Positions 46,236 to 57,600 of a DNA stretch of 64,000 nucleotides are shown here, piece by piece. Position numbers and translations under genes: made by a program. A model generated the notes under the pieces. It did not search any database. It had not been told where the DNA came from and was given only the letters and a program-made list of their open reading frames with translations. This DNA is from Vanessa cardui (lineage: Eukaryota > Arthropoda > Insecta > Lepidoptera > Nymphalidae), in contig NC_061135.1 in assembly GCF_905220365.1 (NCBI RefSeq), positions 12,491,501 through 12,555,500 of the forward strand, read 5' to 3'. The number at the start of each line of letters is the position of its first letter. Within the stretch, counting starts at the first letter, position 1.

Positions 46236-48349
46236 CAAATTTATGATTACGCGTAACACATAGTTCTTCTGTTAGATCAGCTGATCACGTTTATTGTACA
46301 GTCAGAGTAAAAAACCTTCGTCAGTTTTCAATTTCATTCTTAAGCTCTTATTACCTTTTGAATCTAAACATCAAATCATCGCGACGCAATATGTAATTCT
46401 CGATCGGTAAAGCAGATTATCGCTCATACTGTGCACACGAAAATAGATCTTAAGATGACGAACCTTTTCTTACCCCGACTGTACGTGAAAACGTAAAATC
46501 TATGCTTGTGAAAATAAAATAAAAAAAAACAGCTAAGTTATTTCGCCGATTCTTCTCAGGTCCGAGTTGTTAATATTTGAACCGATGGTTGATTTGTGAC
46601 TATCAATAAACAAGTAACATTTCCATATTTAATAAAGATTTTTGACTTTGCCTTTGAGGTAGGTATTATGTTCCTTGTGTCTGTTGCGTTAGCTCGCTGA
46701 CCATTTTAATCGGAACTCAACTGAATATTATTGTTATATTTTCTTCATTTAAAATAAACAATAAATCACTTGTGCAATTTACCTCACATGAGGAATTAAG
46801 ACATAAAAATGACCCTAATTGATGCATCAGTTTTGATTTGTCATACAATTTGTTATTTATTTTAAATTAAATAAAGTTCGCGCACATGTATATCACGTTT
46901 ATTCCATGATTATTTATTAATTAATTTTACGAAAAATATTATTTACATGAAATAATATTTTAAGGTTATCACTTGTCATTTTTATAATTCCACATTTATT
47001 TATCATTTCTCACCTCGAAATACACTTTAAGCAGTTCATTTAATATACAAAATTTATTGAATTACGTAATTATGTAAGCGCCTACCTTTTTTGATAACAT
47101 TATAATGTTTAGTAAAACAAAACTCTCAAAAACAGTCAGGCGTTTTAAAAGTATGAATAAAATATACGCTCTACAAGTTAGCTTGATTTTTTTGACTTAT
47201 GTAAATTTGCAATATGGACATATTATGTTCTTAATTTAATGATTTTAAAACTTGTAAAAATGTTATTTAACAGAAATAACAATTAAAGTTCGAGATGATG
47301 ACACAAGCTCCAGCGACTCTGGTGATAATGATCTTTTGACTGTGCTTCTCTTCTTTCATAAAAACCTTTTTTAAAGAGAAAAGTATTTAATTTTTCGACT
47401 TTAATTTTTACATACTTTGATTCTCCAAATTTAAATTTGTGCTTCAGACAATTTTTTCGAGACGATTTTCCCAGTGATTATGGGATGATAGCTGACAGGA
47501 AATCTTTTATGGTCTCGTTTTGATGAGCCATAGATGTGCGAAAAAATACTCCACTCCGCTCCCGACGCTCGCGTATCCTTACTCCGGAAACAGAAAGAGC
47601 TCTGACGTCATTTTCTGTAACGCGCGGAAATTATAACTTATTTGTCATACAAAATGTATTTTTATGACAAAAGAAAAAATAAGCAATCTTTTTGATGTTT
47701 TTTTATTATTTTCTATTTGGCAATTTAAAAATAATAATTTACAATCTATTTACGTAACATATTCCCTTATTAACTTGCTAAATTTGCACCTCTTATTTAG
47801 AAGTAGACAATGGTCACAACAATCTTCACTTGGAATATATAACTATTATTTCAAATGCACTTGGTAATATAAATAGAGATTTCAATTCAAAAATTCATTG
47901 CTAAAATATATCTAAAGTGTTCCACTTTTATATAGAATCCCTATGGCAAAGATCTTTAGCGAAATATCATTCAAAATGAATGAATATCATTCTCATAGAA
48001 ATTGGAACTGGTAAAAATATTTTTAATTTTGCATAGAAATTACGACAAATAAAAATAAAAAAAATCGATTAAATGGAACCATTAATTCAAAATAATTATG
48101 ATAAATTCATTAAATAACACAGGTCCATTTTTGTAATTTAATTCTGATTAAATTAACTTGTACTTTGTGAAATGACAATATTTCAACCTATAATTTCAGT
48201 ACATTATGCTCGCTATGAATGAAAGCCGAAATTGACGTTCTGATGAAAGCTGATGAATGACAGCTCGTTGATGACCTTTCCTGACGAATACTCATCTGCT
48301 TGATTTAATGTTCACCATCGAAATTATTTTTTGGTGTAAAACCATTTGA

Positions 48350-48430
48350 GTTCTTCTAATGGAGGCGTTTCGCAAGGAGTTTCATTGGGTCCTACTTTAT
48401 TCAGCCTTCGTATGATTGACCCTAGAAAAA
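48350..48430 (+). pseudogene. LINE reverse transcriptase relic
   Basis: One frame reads 'SNGGVSQGVSLGPTLFSLRM' followed by ID, matching the GVPQGSVLGPLLFxxYIND block of non-LTR reverse transcriptases. Stops lie close on both sides, so only this core is left. Confidence 0.5.
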
Positions 48431-49753
48431 GTAATTGCACGTCGGTACTCCATGTTATATAGATATCTATGATAGGTATCTGTAGGTAGGATGGAACTAT
48501 ACTATGAGATACAGTACAGATGGAAATAGGATTTGTTCTTAACGATTTAATTAAAAAGAATTACTTTTAACATTTGAATGCTTATAAAGATTGTTGAACT
48601 TAAATTCTCATATTTATTTGGTACCTAGAAGTAGCGTCTATTTGTTCTAAAATAAATGTAATCAATATTGAAATTTCTCGGACATACCAGTAAAATTGAT
48701 GTCATTCGAGAATTAAATTATTAAATTTTAATCATTAATTCGGTAAATTTGTTTGTACATTGGAGTTTTTTCCACGTAAAGTCAATCCAGCCTTTTTTGT
48801 TTCTCTACGTGGTTAAAGATTTTCCAATTTGAAAATAAAATTAATTCCTAAACACTTTGGGTGTTTACCTCGGGGAAACAGTGCAAAATAAATCATAACA
48901 ATAAGTTGTATATAATCATAGCACTTTATTGTCTTCACTGGTTGTGGAATGGTTGGTTCATTTGTCATCCAGGAAATCTTGTCTCCGTTCCACGTGGTCA
49001 TGATGTATTTTGAAACAATTTTTATTTTCATTTGTTACTAACATTTTCGGATTATCTATGTTTTATTAAAATCGAAAGTTGTCAGCTGAGATATTTAACT
49101 GATTGCCATGTATACAGCGAAAAAAAAATTTTAGTCATAGATAAACAATTTAATGTTCATTACCGTTTATATTGTGATCAAATATTGACTAATCAATTCA
49201 ATCAATTATCTGATAAAAACAAATGTATCTAATAATGATAAACGCTGGCGCTCACATACACAGATAAAAAATATTTCGTCTTCATACAACTATTTACTCG
49301 TACATTATATCATAGAACATACTTTAATGGATTTAAAGATTAACTGGCCTTTTCAAAATCCAATGTTATTTAATCATATCAGATACAATAAAATACACCA
49401 ATGATACACTAAATGACAAATATTCATTCATACTTTTAAAAAATAATATCATTTGATAACCGCTTCTTACTTCTTACTTATAATAATCAATACGGATAAT
49501 CGTGGCTAAAACATATTACACTCGTAATTTTTTAAAATAAATGAAAACTGAACAGAAATACAAAAAAAAAATGAAAAAAAATAAAGAATAATACTGCATT
49601 GCTAATGTATATTTTAAGTATAATGAGTAGTAATCCTAAATCTACATAAAAATCTACCTAAAATACTTAATATCATCTAAAACATTATATTAAATTATTG
49701 TTAACATTTATGTGAAGAAATGAGATACAATCACGTGGATGCTGATGCGGTCA

Positions 49754-52513
49754 TTATACAGGATAATTTTGTGATATTCTCTTCGGATTAGAAATTATTT
49801 TAGTAACTCTAGGCATAATTACAGGCACCGGCAGATCATCGAAATCATTAACAAGGACACGGGGACCTTCTTTATTTGCCCTCCTTTTACCTATTAAATA
49901 AAAACCTACTGACGAAAGACTTAATATTATGAGTGACAAAATTACGACCATACTGATTGTCCATGCATTCCAAAATGAATATTCCCTTTCTGATGAAGGC
50001 GATTCAGTCGTATTATCTTCATCAATTGCTTCTGTAGATAAACCGGTTGTAGGTGTTTCCGGCATGATGGTTGAAGGTGTTTCTGGTACAATAGTTGAAG
50101 GCGTTTCTGGTACACTAGTTGAGGGTGTTTCTGGCTCGATAGTTGTAGGTGTTTCTGGTACAGTACTTGGGGGAGTTTCTGGCACGATGGTAGAAGGTGT
50201 TTCTGGTACAGTAGTCGAAGGTGTTTCTGGTACAGTAGTTGAGGGTGTTTCTGGCACAATGGTTGAAGGCGTTTCTGGTACAATAGTTGAAGGTGTTTCT
50301 GGCTCGACGGTTGAAGGTGTTTCTGGCACGATGGTTGAAGGTGTTTCTGGTACATTAGTTGGGGGAGTTTCTGGCACTATGGTTGAAGGTGTTTCTGGTA
50401 CAGTAGTTGGGGGAGTTTCTGGCACTATGGTTGAAGGTGTTTCTGGTACAGTAGTTGCGGGCGTTTCTGGCGCGATGGTTGAAGGTGTTTCTGGTACAGT
50501 AGTTGGGGGAGTTTCTGGCACGATGGTTGAAGGAGTTTCTGGTACAGTAGTTGGAGGTGATTCTGGCGCGATAGTTGAAGGTGTTTCTGGTACAGTAGTT
50601 GGAGGTGATTCTGGCGCGATGGTTGAAGGTGTTTCTGGTAAAGTAGTTGGGGGAGTTTCTGGCACAATGGTTGAAGGAGTTTCTGGTACAGTAGTTGCGG
50701 GCGTTTCTGGCGCGATGGTTGAAGGTGTTTCTGGTACAGTAGTTGGGGGAGTTTCTGGCACGATGGTTGAAGGAGTTTCTGGTACAGTAGTTGGAGGTGA
50801 TTCTGGCGCGATAGTTGAAGGTGTTTCTGGCACGTTGGTTGAAGGTGTTTCTGGTTCAGTAGTTGGGGGAGTTTCTGGCACTATGGTTGAAGGTGTTTCT
50901 GGTACAGTAGTTGGGGGAGTTTCTGGTACTATGGTTGAAGGTGTTTCTGGTACAGTAGTTGGAGGCGATTCTGGCGCGATGGTTGAAGGTGTTTCTGGTA
51001 CAGTAGTTGGGGGCGATTCTGGCGCGATGGTTGAAGGAGTTTCTGGTACAGTAGTTGGGGGAGTTTCTGGCACAATGGTTGAAGGTGTTTCTGGTACAGT
51101 AGTTGGAGGTGATTCTGGCGCGATGGTTGAAGGTGTTTCTGGTACAGTAGTTGGGGGAGTTTCTGGCACGATTGTTGAAGGTGTTTCTGGTACAGTAGTT
51201 GGAGGTGATTCTGGCGCGATGGTTGAAGGTGTTTCTGGTACAGTAGTTGGGGGAGTTTCTGGCACGATGGTTGAAGGAGTTTCTGGTACAGTAGTTGGAG
51301 GTGATTCTGGCGCGATGGTTGAAGGTGTTTCTGGTACAGTAGTTGGGGGAGTTTCTGGCACGATGGTTGAAGGAGTTTCTGGTACAGTAGTTGGAGGCGA
51401 TTCTGGCGCGATGGTTGAAGGTGTTTCTGGTACAGTAGTTGGGGGAGTTTCTGGCACGATGGTTGAAGGAGTTTCTAGTACAGTAGTTGGAGGCGATTCT
51501 GGCGCGATGGTTGAAGGTGTTTCTGGTACAGTAGTTGGGGGCGATTCTGGCGCGATGGTTGAAGGTGTTTCTGGTACAGTAGTTGGAGGCGATTCTGGCG
51601 CGATGGTTGAAGGTGTTTCTGGTACAGTAGTTGGGGGAGTTTCTGGCACGATGGTTGAAGGAGTTTCTGGTACAGTAGTTGGAGGTGATTCTGGCGCGAT
51701 GGTTGAAGGAGTTTCTGGTACAGTAGTTGGGGGAGTTTCTGGCGCGATGGTTGAAGGTGTTTCTGGTACAGTAGTTGGAGGCGATTCTGGCGCGATGGTT
51801 GAAGGTGTTTCTGGTACAGTAGTTGGGGGAGTTTCTGGCACGATGGTTGAAGGAGTTTCTGGTACAGTAGTTGGAGGTGATTCTGGCGCGATGGTTGAAG
51901 GAGTTTCTGGTACAGTAGTTGGGGGAGTTTCTGGCACGATGGTTGAAGGAGTTTCTGGTACAGTAGTTGGAGGCGATTCTGGCGCGATGGTTGAAGGTGT
52001 TTCTGGTACAGTAGTTGGGGGCGATTCTGGCGCGATGGTTGAAGGAGTTTCTGGTACAGTAGTTGGAGGTGATTCTGGCGCGATGGTTGAAGGTGTTTCT
52101 GGTACAGTAGTTGGGGGAGTTTCTGGCACGATGGTTGAAGGTGTTTCTGGTACAGTAGTTGGAGGCGATTCTGGCGCGATGGTTGAAGGTGTTTCTGGTA
52201 CAGTAGTTGGGGGCGATTCTGGCGCGATGGTTGAAGGTGTTTCTGGTACAGTAGTTGGAGATGATTCTGGCGCGATGGTTGAGGGAGTTTCTGGTACAGT
52301 AGTTGGGGGTGATTCTGGCGCGATGGTTGAAGGTGTTTCTGGTATGACAGTTGTTGTTGTTACTGGAGCAGTAGTTGAGGGTGTTTCTGGCACGGTGGTT
52401 TGTTCGTCTTGTTTATATACTGGACATAACTCTTCACTGAGTGACGGTGCAATAAATCGGACTGAATCTATCAATATGACTGAAGATTCAGATGCAACGC
52501 CCATAAGAGTAAC
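49754..52513 (-). CDS. Gene C exon 2: PETPST mucin-like stalk, TM, tail
   Basis: Encodes residues 150-1068. The acceptor ATTTACAG|GTT (52516-52514) joins in phase 0. VTLMGVASESSVILIDSVRF closes the MAM-like fold, with Cys179 as the fourth cysteine. Residues ~190-985 are a Thr/Ser/Pro stalk of eight-residue units (VPETPSTI, APESPPTT and variants), probably heavily O-glycosylated and extended. FWNAWTISMV (996) leads to one helix (~1000-1023), then IGKRRANKEG, LVNDFDDLP and MPRVTK in a ~45-residue tail. The membrane and tail part is the closest match to gene B. It is a likely surface mucin-like protein. The role is unknown. Confidence 0.9.
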   Translation of the reverse strand, partial: VTLMGVASESSVILIDSVRFIAPSLSEELCPVYKQDEQTTVPETPSTTAPVTTTTVIPETPSTIAPESPPTTVPETPSTIAPESSPTTVPETPSTIAPESPPTTVPETPSTIAPESPPTTVPETPSTIVPETPPTTVPETPSTIAPESPPTTVPETPSTIAPESPPTTVPETPSTIAPESPPTTVPETPSTIVPETPPTTVPETPSTIAPESPPTTVPETPSTIVPETPPTTVPETPSTIAPESPPTTVPETPSTIAPETPPTTVPETPSTIAPESPPTTVPETPSTIVPETPPTTVPETPSTIAPESPPTTVPETPSTIAPESPPTTVPETPSTIAPESPPTTVLETPSTIVPETPPTTVPETPSTIAPESPPTTVPETPSTIVPETPPTTVPETPSTIAPESPPTTVPETPSTIVPETPPTTVPETPSTIAPESPPTTVPETPSTIVPETPPTTVPETPSTIAPESPPTTVPETPSTIVPETPPTTVPETPSTIAPESPPTTVPETPSTIAPESPPTTVPETPSTIVPETPPTTVPETPSTIVPETPPTTEPETPSTNVPETPSTIAPESPPTTVPETPSTIVPETPPTTVPETPSTIAPETPATTVPETPSTIVPETPPTTLPETPSTIAPESPPTTVPETPSTIAPESPPTTVPETPSTIVPETPPTTVPETPSTIAPETPATTVPETPSTIVPETPPTTVPETPSTIVPETPPTNVPETPSTIVPETPSTVEPETPSTIVPETPSTIVPETPSTTVPETPSTTVPETPSTIVPETPPSTVPETPTTIEPETPSTSVPETPSTIVPETPSTIMPETPTTGLSTEAIDEDNTTESPSSEREYSFWNAWTISMVVILSLIILSLSSVGFYLIGKRRANKEGPRVLVNDFDDLPVPVIMPRVTKIISNPKRISQNYPV
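50050..52400 (-). repeat. 24/48-bp coding tandem array of gene C
   Basis: Eight-residue units alternate in 16-residue pairs, mostly IAPESPPTTVPETPST and IVPETPPTTVPETPST. The membrane-distal two-thirds are uniform. The membrane-proximal end (50050-50400) is degenerate (for example VPETPSTV, EPETPSTS), suggesting that expansion goes on at the distal side. Confidence 0.95.
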
Positions 52514-52629
52514 CTGTAAATTGAAAGTAAATCTTATTAAATTACTTTTAACAGAAAAAATATACTAAACACATAATTAAAACGGAAAATTATTTAAAAG
52601 CTTAGACTGTTATTTTATGTCTAATATAA

Positions 52630-52652
52630 TATCATCATCATCATCATCATCA
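52630..52652. repeat. (ATC)n microsatellite
   Basis: Seven ATC units near the 5' side of gene C exon 2, just inside the intron. Confidence 0.9.
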
Positions 52653-52689
52653 CTATAATCACCTTTATGAGTCCACTGATTGTCATAGG

Positions 52690-53372
52690 CTTCCCCATCG
52701 TATATATGTCACCGTTAGATTACAAAATTCGTTAGATTATTATATTCGAGACAGATTGTGATCTGTCGAAATATTGTGAACTGTGAAATATGTTTGCACT
52801 TTAACGTATTATTTTTCGTAATATTGTAATCTAGCAAAGTTAAACGGTCAGATTACAATATGTCTCGCGTCAAATTGTTTGACAATGTCGAAAGCTCTCC
52901 TGATTGGCCGATCTCATTGTAAGAGCGACCAATCATATGTCGCCGTTATTACTCAGTAGTTTACAATCTATCGAAGTAAATTTCAGTTAAATTATAAAAA
53001 CTCTAACCTAACCTAACCGAAATTTTATAAATTATCAAAATTGTTTACATTTTATTGAAAATTGAATAAACGTGAAATAGATTATATTTTAAGGGTATTT
53101 GCAATGTTACGGTGAAATAGCATTGCGGATTCCGGGTGGAGGGGGCACATAACGTTCAACCAATCAGCGCGCGACATGAATCCGTCCTACGCCAGTGTAC
53201 AATTTGACCTCTTCCCATCGACAGATTACAATATAGTGAAAAATAAAACGTTAAATTGCAGTCTTATTTCACAATTCTCAATATTTTCTTTATTAAAATC
53301 TAACTCGTCAAATTGTCATCTAACTAAATTATACGGTGTCAAACTATACAATACAATAGAGGTACATATATT
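52690..53372 (-). mobile_element. Long-TIR DNA element, second copy (inverted)
   Basis: Same element as 44913-45945, reverse orientation and without the nested insert: 'tatatgtcaccgttagatta' at the left, 'gattggccgatctcattgta' and 'gaccaatcatatgtcgccgt' inside, and a diverged right TIR ending near 'acggtgtcaaac'. Confidence 0.72.
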
Positions 53373-53453
53373 AAAGTAGTTCTAGCCCTCGGCCTTACTC
53401 GCGTGTATTTTAATTTATTATGAAGTATTTGCTACTTATTCGACCACAGTGGC

Positions 53454-53503
53454 ATGGTGTCTTACTTCCAGGTAATAAATATTGTCTGGAAGTAAGACAC
53501 CAT
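53454..53503. repeat. Perfect 17-bp hairpin
   Basis: ATGGTGTCTTACTTCCA at 53454-53470 and its exact inverse at 53487-53503, with a 16-nt loop. The stem is too short and simple for a confident microRNA precursor. Confidence 0.85.
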
Positions 53504-53867
53504 TGCAAAATATATAGATATACCTAACATATATATCTTTTGCAATCACATCCGCCACAGGCGTTACTTAAAATACGTTACGTTAGTTATGTTAAATATA
53601 TTTATAGTTTTCCGAGCGTTCTGTGACTTCGATTATCTTCCAGACTATGAATAGATTTTACCACATGATTTTTATTTCATTTAATTTCATTATAGAAACA
53701 TGACATATTGGCAAAATAGAGCGTCATGCCATTTACTGTGCTATTTATCAATATAGCATATACCATCAGCATATATTAAAACAGACACACAGAAATACAA
53801 CTAAAAGAACGGAAAATACCAAACTAAAGTATGAAAAAGGATATTTAATATCGAAACAACCTACAAC

Positions 53868-54172
53868 ACCTAATGTTGTCTTAAATTTTCGCGATTATTA
53901 CACATTTAAATAAAATATCTATATATATATATATATAGATAGATATCTATATATATATATATCATCCGTTATAATAAGTTTTATTTAAATGTGTATTAAT
54001 CGCGAAAATTTAAGACAACATTATGTGAACCAGTACGGACTGGAAACATCAAATCAAATTCGGAGTCTACCCGTGACCACGAACACTGCAAAGTGCTCGA
54101 AACGTCGGGATGTTTAAAAAATAATTAATATACGCGATTCATCCGTTATAATAAGTTTTATTTAAACCTACA
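53868..54172. mobile_element. Foldback repeat with CGAAACGTCGGGA core, second copy
   Basis: Arms 53872-53918 and 53980-54025 are inverse copies ('tgttgtcttaaattttcgcg', then 'ttaaataaaa') around an (AT)n loop. Downstream come CTGCAAAGTGCTCGAAACGT, CGGGA and 'ttaatatacgcgattcatcc'. The same core and arms appear at 18075-18262. Penelope-like origin is suspected. Confidence 0.55.
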
Positions 54173-54234
54173 ACACCATTTTTCAAATAAAGTATTTTCA
54201 TCAAAATAATAAATATAGGTCCCAAAAGTGTTGC

Positions 54235-54380
54235 ATTAATTGTGAGAAATAACTTCATTCGAGTAGGCTTTTAGAAGAACTTTTGAATTGTCATTGTACA
54301 GAACTGTATTTTAACAAATGCTTTTTTCAGAATGTAGATTAAAAACTTATTAGTTACTCGTTAGTTATCAACATTTGAGA
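54235..54380 (-). repeat. Family III fragment, diverged
   Basis: 'ttttgaattgtcattgtaca', 'cagaatgtagattaaaaact', 'gttactcgttagttatcaac'. Confidence 0.45.
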
Positions 54381-54382
54381 TA

Positions 54383-54676
54383 TACAACAACAACAACAAC
54401 AGCCTGTAAATTCCCACTGCTGGGCTAAAGGCCCTTTGAGGAGAAGGTTTGGAACATATTCCACCACGCTGTTCCAATGCGGGTTGATGGAATGCACATG
54501 TGGCAAAATTTCAATGAAATTAGACACATGCAGGTTTCCTCACGATGTTTTCCTTCACCGCCGAACACGAGATGAATTATAAACACAATTATATATATCG
54601 TGTTACGACCTGGGTTTGAACCCAAAATCATTGGTTGAGATGCACGCGTTCTAACCACTGGGCCATCTCGACTCAA
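54383..54676 (-). mobile_element. SINE family I, full length
   Basis: (CAA)n at the 3' end, 'cagcctgtaaattcccactg', 'cctcacgatgttttccttca', and head 'ctaaccactgggccatctcg'. A ~20-bp AT replacement lies near the B box. Confidence 0.9.
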
Positions 54677-54684
54677 TATTACCT

Positions 54685-54790
54685 TGAGCATACATAACAT
54701 TGTTGTAAATACAATGTGACGTAATTATTATTATTCCTACTTTGTTAAAAACATCCCGATAGTCTCTAGCTCGATGTTTACTAATAGATC
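54685..54790. repeat. Second copy of the 30985-31170 repeat
   Basis: Shares 'atacataacattgttgtaaa' and 'aaaacatcccgatagtctct' with the gene B intron copy. The hairpin found there is not conserved here. Confidence 0.6.
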
Positions 54791-54892
54791 AGGCTGTTGT
54801 CATTTGTAAAATAAAAACAGATTACGTTGCTTTCACAAATATAATACTCAATAAGCAAAAAGGTAAATGTATAACGTATTGCTTTGTGTTGT

Positions 54893-55090
54893 AATATAGG
54901 CGGACGAACGGTGGTGTCCCTACTGGTACCATCTACCTTGTATATTGCTGAGAATCATTTACATAGCCAATGCGCCTCCAATCTTAGAAACTAAGATGTA
55001 ATACTAGTATCCCTTTTAATCCCACACTGGGCTCACTTATTATTTAAATCGGTACACAAAATTACTGCTTATTGATGTTTAGCGGTAAAT
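54893..55090 (-). mobile_element. Family II short retroelement, diverged
   Basis: 'ataggcggacgaacggtggt', 'caatcttagaaactaagatg' and 'ttgatgtttagcggta' keep the family order with many changes. Confidence 0.55.
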
Positions 55091-55127
55091 ATTAACAGAA
55101 GTGAAGTATGTGAAGTATGTGTAACAC

Positions 55128-55320
55128 TATGTGTGCGTAGATCTTTAGAATTACGCAGCGGATTTTGATGTGGTTTCTTTTTATAGATAGATTGATTCGA
55201 GAGGAAGGTTTTTGTAAATAATACATGGATAATATAGCAAAGAAACAAGAAAAATTCTGTACTACAATTAGTATCAGCATTGCATAAGTCAAAGCCGAGG
55301 TAAGTCGCTAGTATATTATA
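55128..55320 (+). repeat. Dispersed repeat VIII, copy 1
   Basis: 'tttgatgtggtttcttttta', 'gattcgagaggaaggttttt' and 'aatacatggataatatagca' recur at 56750-56945. Confidence 0.6.
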
Positions 55321-56120
55321 TAATAACAGATTGTTTAAACATATAAAATGACGTAAATATACAATGATACTGCAGTTGAAAACGTTTTTAGAATAGAGGT
55401 CTTTCATCAAATCGATTGTATATTACAATACAGATTTATTTATATTATGTACACGAAATAAAAAATATAAATGTTACGAAAATACATACAAAGGGTTGTT
55501 TTATCCCTTAAAGAGCGATATCTTTCAGACAACCTTTAGATAAATATGTAATTCAATAACATAGTAAGAAATTAAAGTACAAAATTTATCATGAATACAT
55601 ACATATACAGTTCAAATAAATATTAAAAATATATACTTATTATTTGTAATAAAATTTACATCTAATACATTTGTATTGTAGTCACTAAAATAGTTTATTT
55701 TCATAAATATAAAATGCAAAATTTATTTATTTATCCATTAGACAACACCAATAAGTAGTACAACAAATATTCACAATAAATCAAAAGTCATAATAAGTAA
55801 ATGGGTAATTGTCTAATTTTTTGCAGGTGTTCTAAGATTACTTGGAAATTAAAATATAAGTAAACATTGTAAAAAGTTAATTGATAAAATAAAACATTAT
55901 AGAATTAATAAAAATAAAGAGAAAATCGGAAAACAGTCTTAATACGGTTTTATGTCGAAATGTTAAAAATAAATTAAATTAAGCAAAATTATCGATTGTG
56001 AGTTTAAATACATATAAAGAGATTGTAAAATGTATATATTAATTTTAAGTTTTTATGTAACGTCTTAAATCCACGATAACCGTTTGGAGTAATAATGGCA
56101 TATCAATACTGCAATGTCAA

Positions 56121-56190
56121 TTCTCCTCAAAGGGAGACGAGGCCTTTAGTCCAGCAGTGGGAATTTAGAGGCTGTTGTTGTTGTTGTTTG
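56121..56190 (+). mobile_element. SINE family I, 3' fragment
   Basis: 'ttctcctcaaagggagacga', 'agtccagcagtgggaattta', (TTG)n end. Confidence 0.8.
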
Positions 56191-56444
56191 TTAAGTAAGT
56201 TTTTTTCATATAATAATTGTCACGAGTAATAATACATTATATACGCCATTAATGCTTACCAATAAAATACCTTAAATACATAGTGCATTTTATATATATC
56301 TATATGGCCCTTTACAGCACGTTATTTAAATAAATATCTTTGAATATAATATGCTAGATTAAAAATGCAATGACATAGCGGTTTGTATTGTTTAATGAGA
56401 AAATGCTATGGACTTTGCATACGAGTATACTAGAAGTAAGGATA

Positions 56445-56740
56445 AGCTTACGACTCCGCTAAGGCAATAAATCCTTCTTGGAGCAAGGTATCCGTTAAAA
56501 AAATCCGAAGACATTTTTAACTTTTCCGTATCGTAAATTCAAATCGTTTATAAAAAATACATTAGTAAAAAGGCATATTATTCGATACTAGATTTTCTAG
56601 ATGATAAAAAAGCGTGGAGTTATATATATAATACCTGTTCACTTCCAAGCAGGATATATTAATTTAAACAATTGTATTTAACTAACTTGACTTTGTATTT
56701 TTTAAATGTTGAAAAAGAGTAACTACTGATTTTCTGTCCT
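56445..56740 (+). repeat. Family III: RTE-like element, sense copy
   Basis: 'acgactccgctaaggcaata', 'cgtaaattcaaatcgtttat', 'gcatattattcgatactaga', 'gttgaaaaagagtaactact'. The end is cut where repeat VIII begins. Confidence 0.6.
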
Positions 56741-56749
56741 GTCTGTCCC

Positions 56750-56945
56750 TATGTATGCTTAGGTCTTTCAAAGTACACTATGGATTTTTATGCGGTTTTT
56801 TAGTAGATAGCGTGATTCGAGAGGAAGGTTTTAGTGTATAATACATGGACAATATAGTAAAGAAACAAGAAAAAATCTGTATTATTTTGTATGTGCATTG
56901 CACCCATGCGAAGCGATGCGAGCTAAATACCGTGTGTAAGAAACG
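56750..56945 (+). repeat. Dispersed repeat VIII, copy 2
   Basis: 'gattcgagaggaaggtttta' and 'aatacatggacaatatagta' match 55128-55320. Confidence 0.6.
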
Positions 56946-57319
56946 TATTGTATATACCCATATATTAAAACAATATATGGAGGCACAGTCCGTTGATTAC
57001 TTTGGAGGCATATAAAATACTATCATAATAAGACACATTAAGTAAGCCGTAGATTAAGACTGAAAATAAAACATGATGTATTGTATTTCTTAGAAATAGT
57101 ATTTATCAGCCAATTATTACTGATAAGCTGTCGGAAATTCATATATTATTGTTTATGAATACATTTTTTATTGTTACGACATAATATAACGTAATAATTT
57201 ATTTATATTCGATTGTAAAATAAATGTTTTTTTTTTTATAGCGAGAAGTATCCGAGACTTTGAAACCAGACTAAGTGTGTCTGTGTGTGCTCTCATAACT
57301 TTAAAGCTATTTATTATAA

Positions 57320-57600
57320 TTTGGCATGACTATCATTACCAGGGCCGTCTTTCATATATCCCTGGGGGATATCCCATATTAGGATAATGGGGCCTCCCAT
57401 AATCCCCATGACTATGACTTGATAGAAATATTTTATTAGAATAGACAAAGAAAGTAGTTAAAGTTTTTATTAATAATCACATATTTATTTTATGCTTATT
57501 TGGTCTAAGGGGGGCTGTCGGCTGCTATCGACTGCGGGGCCCTGAGCACTTGCCCAAAGTGAGCAATAAGAAATATGCCTGTTGAGGACATAAGGGCTAG
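57320..57600. repeat. Possible dispersed repeat, GC-richer
   Basis: 'ccagggccgtctttcatata' and 'gcggggccctgagcacttgc' resemble a common insect-genome repeat. There is only one copy here, so support is weak. Confidence 0.3.

Larger units (their letters stand above)
45946..49753. other. Intergenic DNA; small MITE and RT relic only
   Basis: AT-rich. Contains a MITE-like pair of ends (46098-46235), a diverged family II piece (~46650-46740) and a reverse transcriptase relic (48350-48430). Positions 48760-49240 hold a few short frames without motifs. No gene was seen. The 3' flank of gene C occupies the right edge. Confidence 0.45.

Noticed and set aside
49929..52568. 879-codon frame antisense to the gene C array
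   Set aside because: Shadow of the 24-bp repeat (VEGVSGTV type). The coding strand has the conserved ends and splice sites.
53454..53503. microRNA precursor
   Set aside because: A 17-bp perfect stem is shorter than a normal precursor and lacks the usual bulged ~22-bp duplex.
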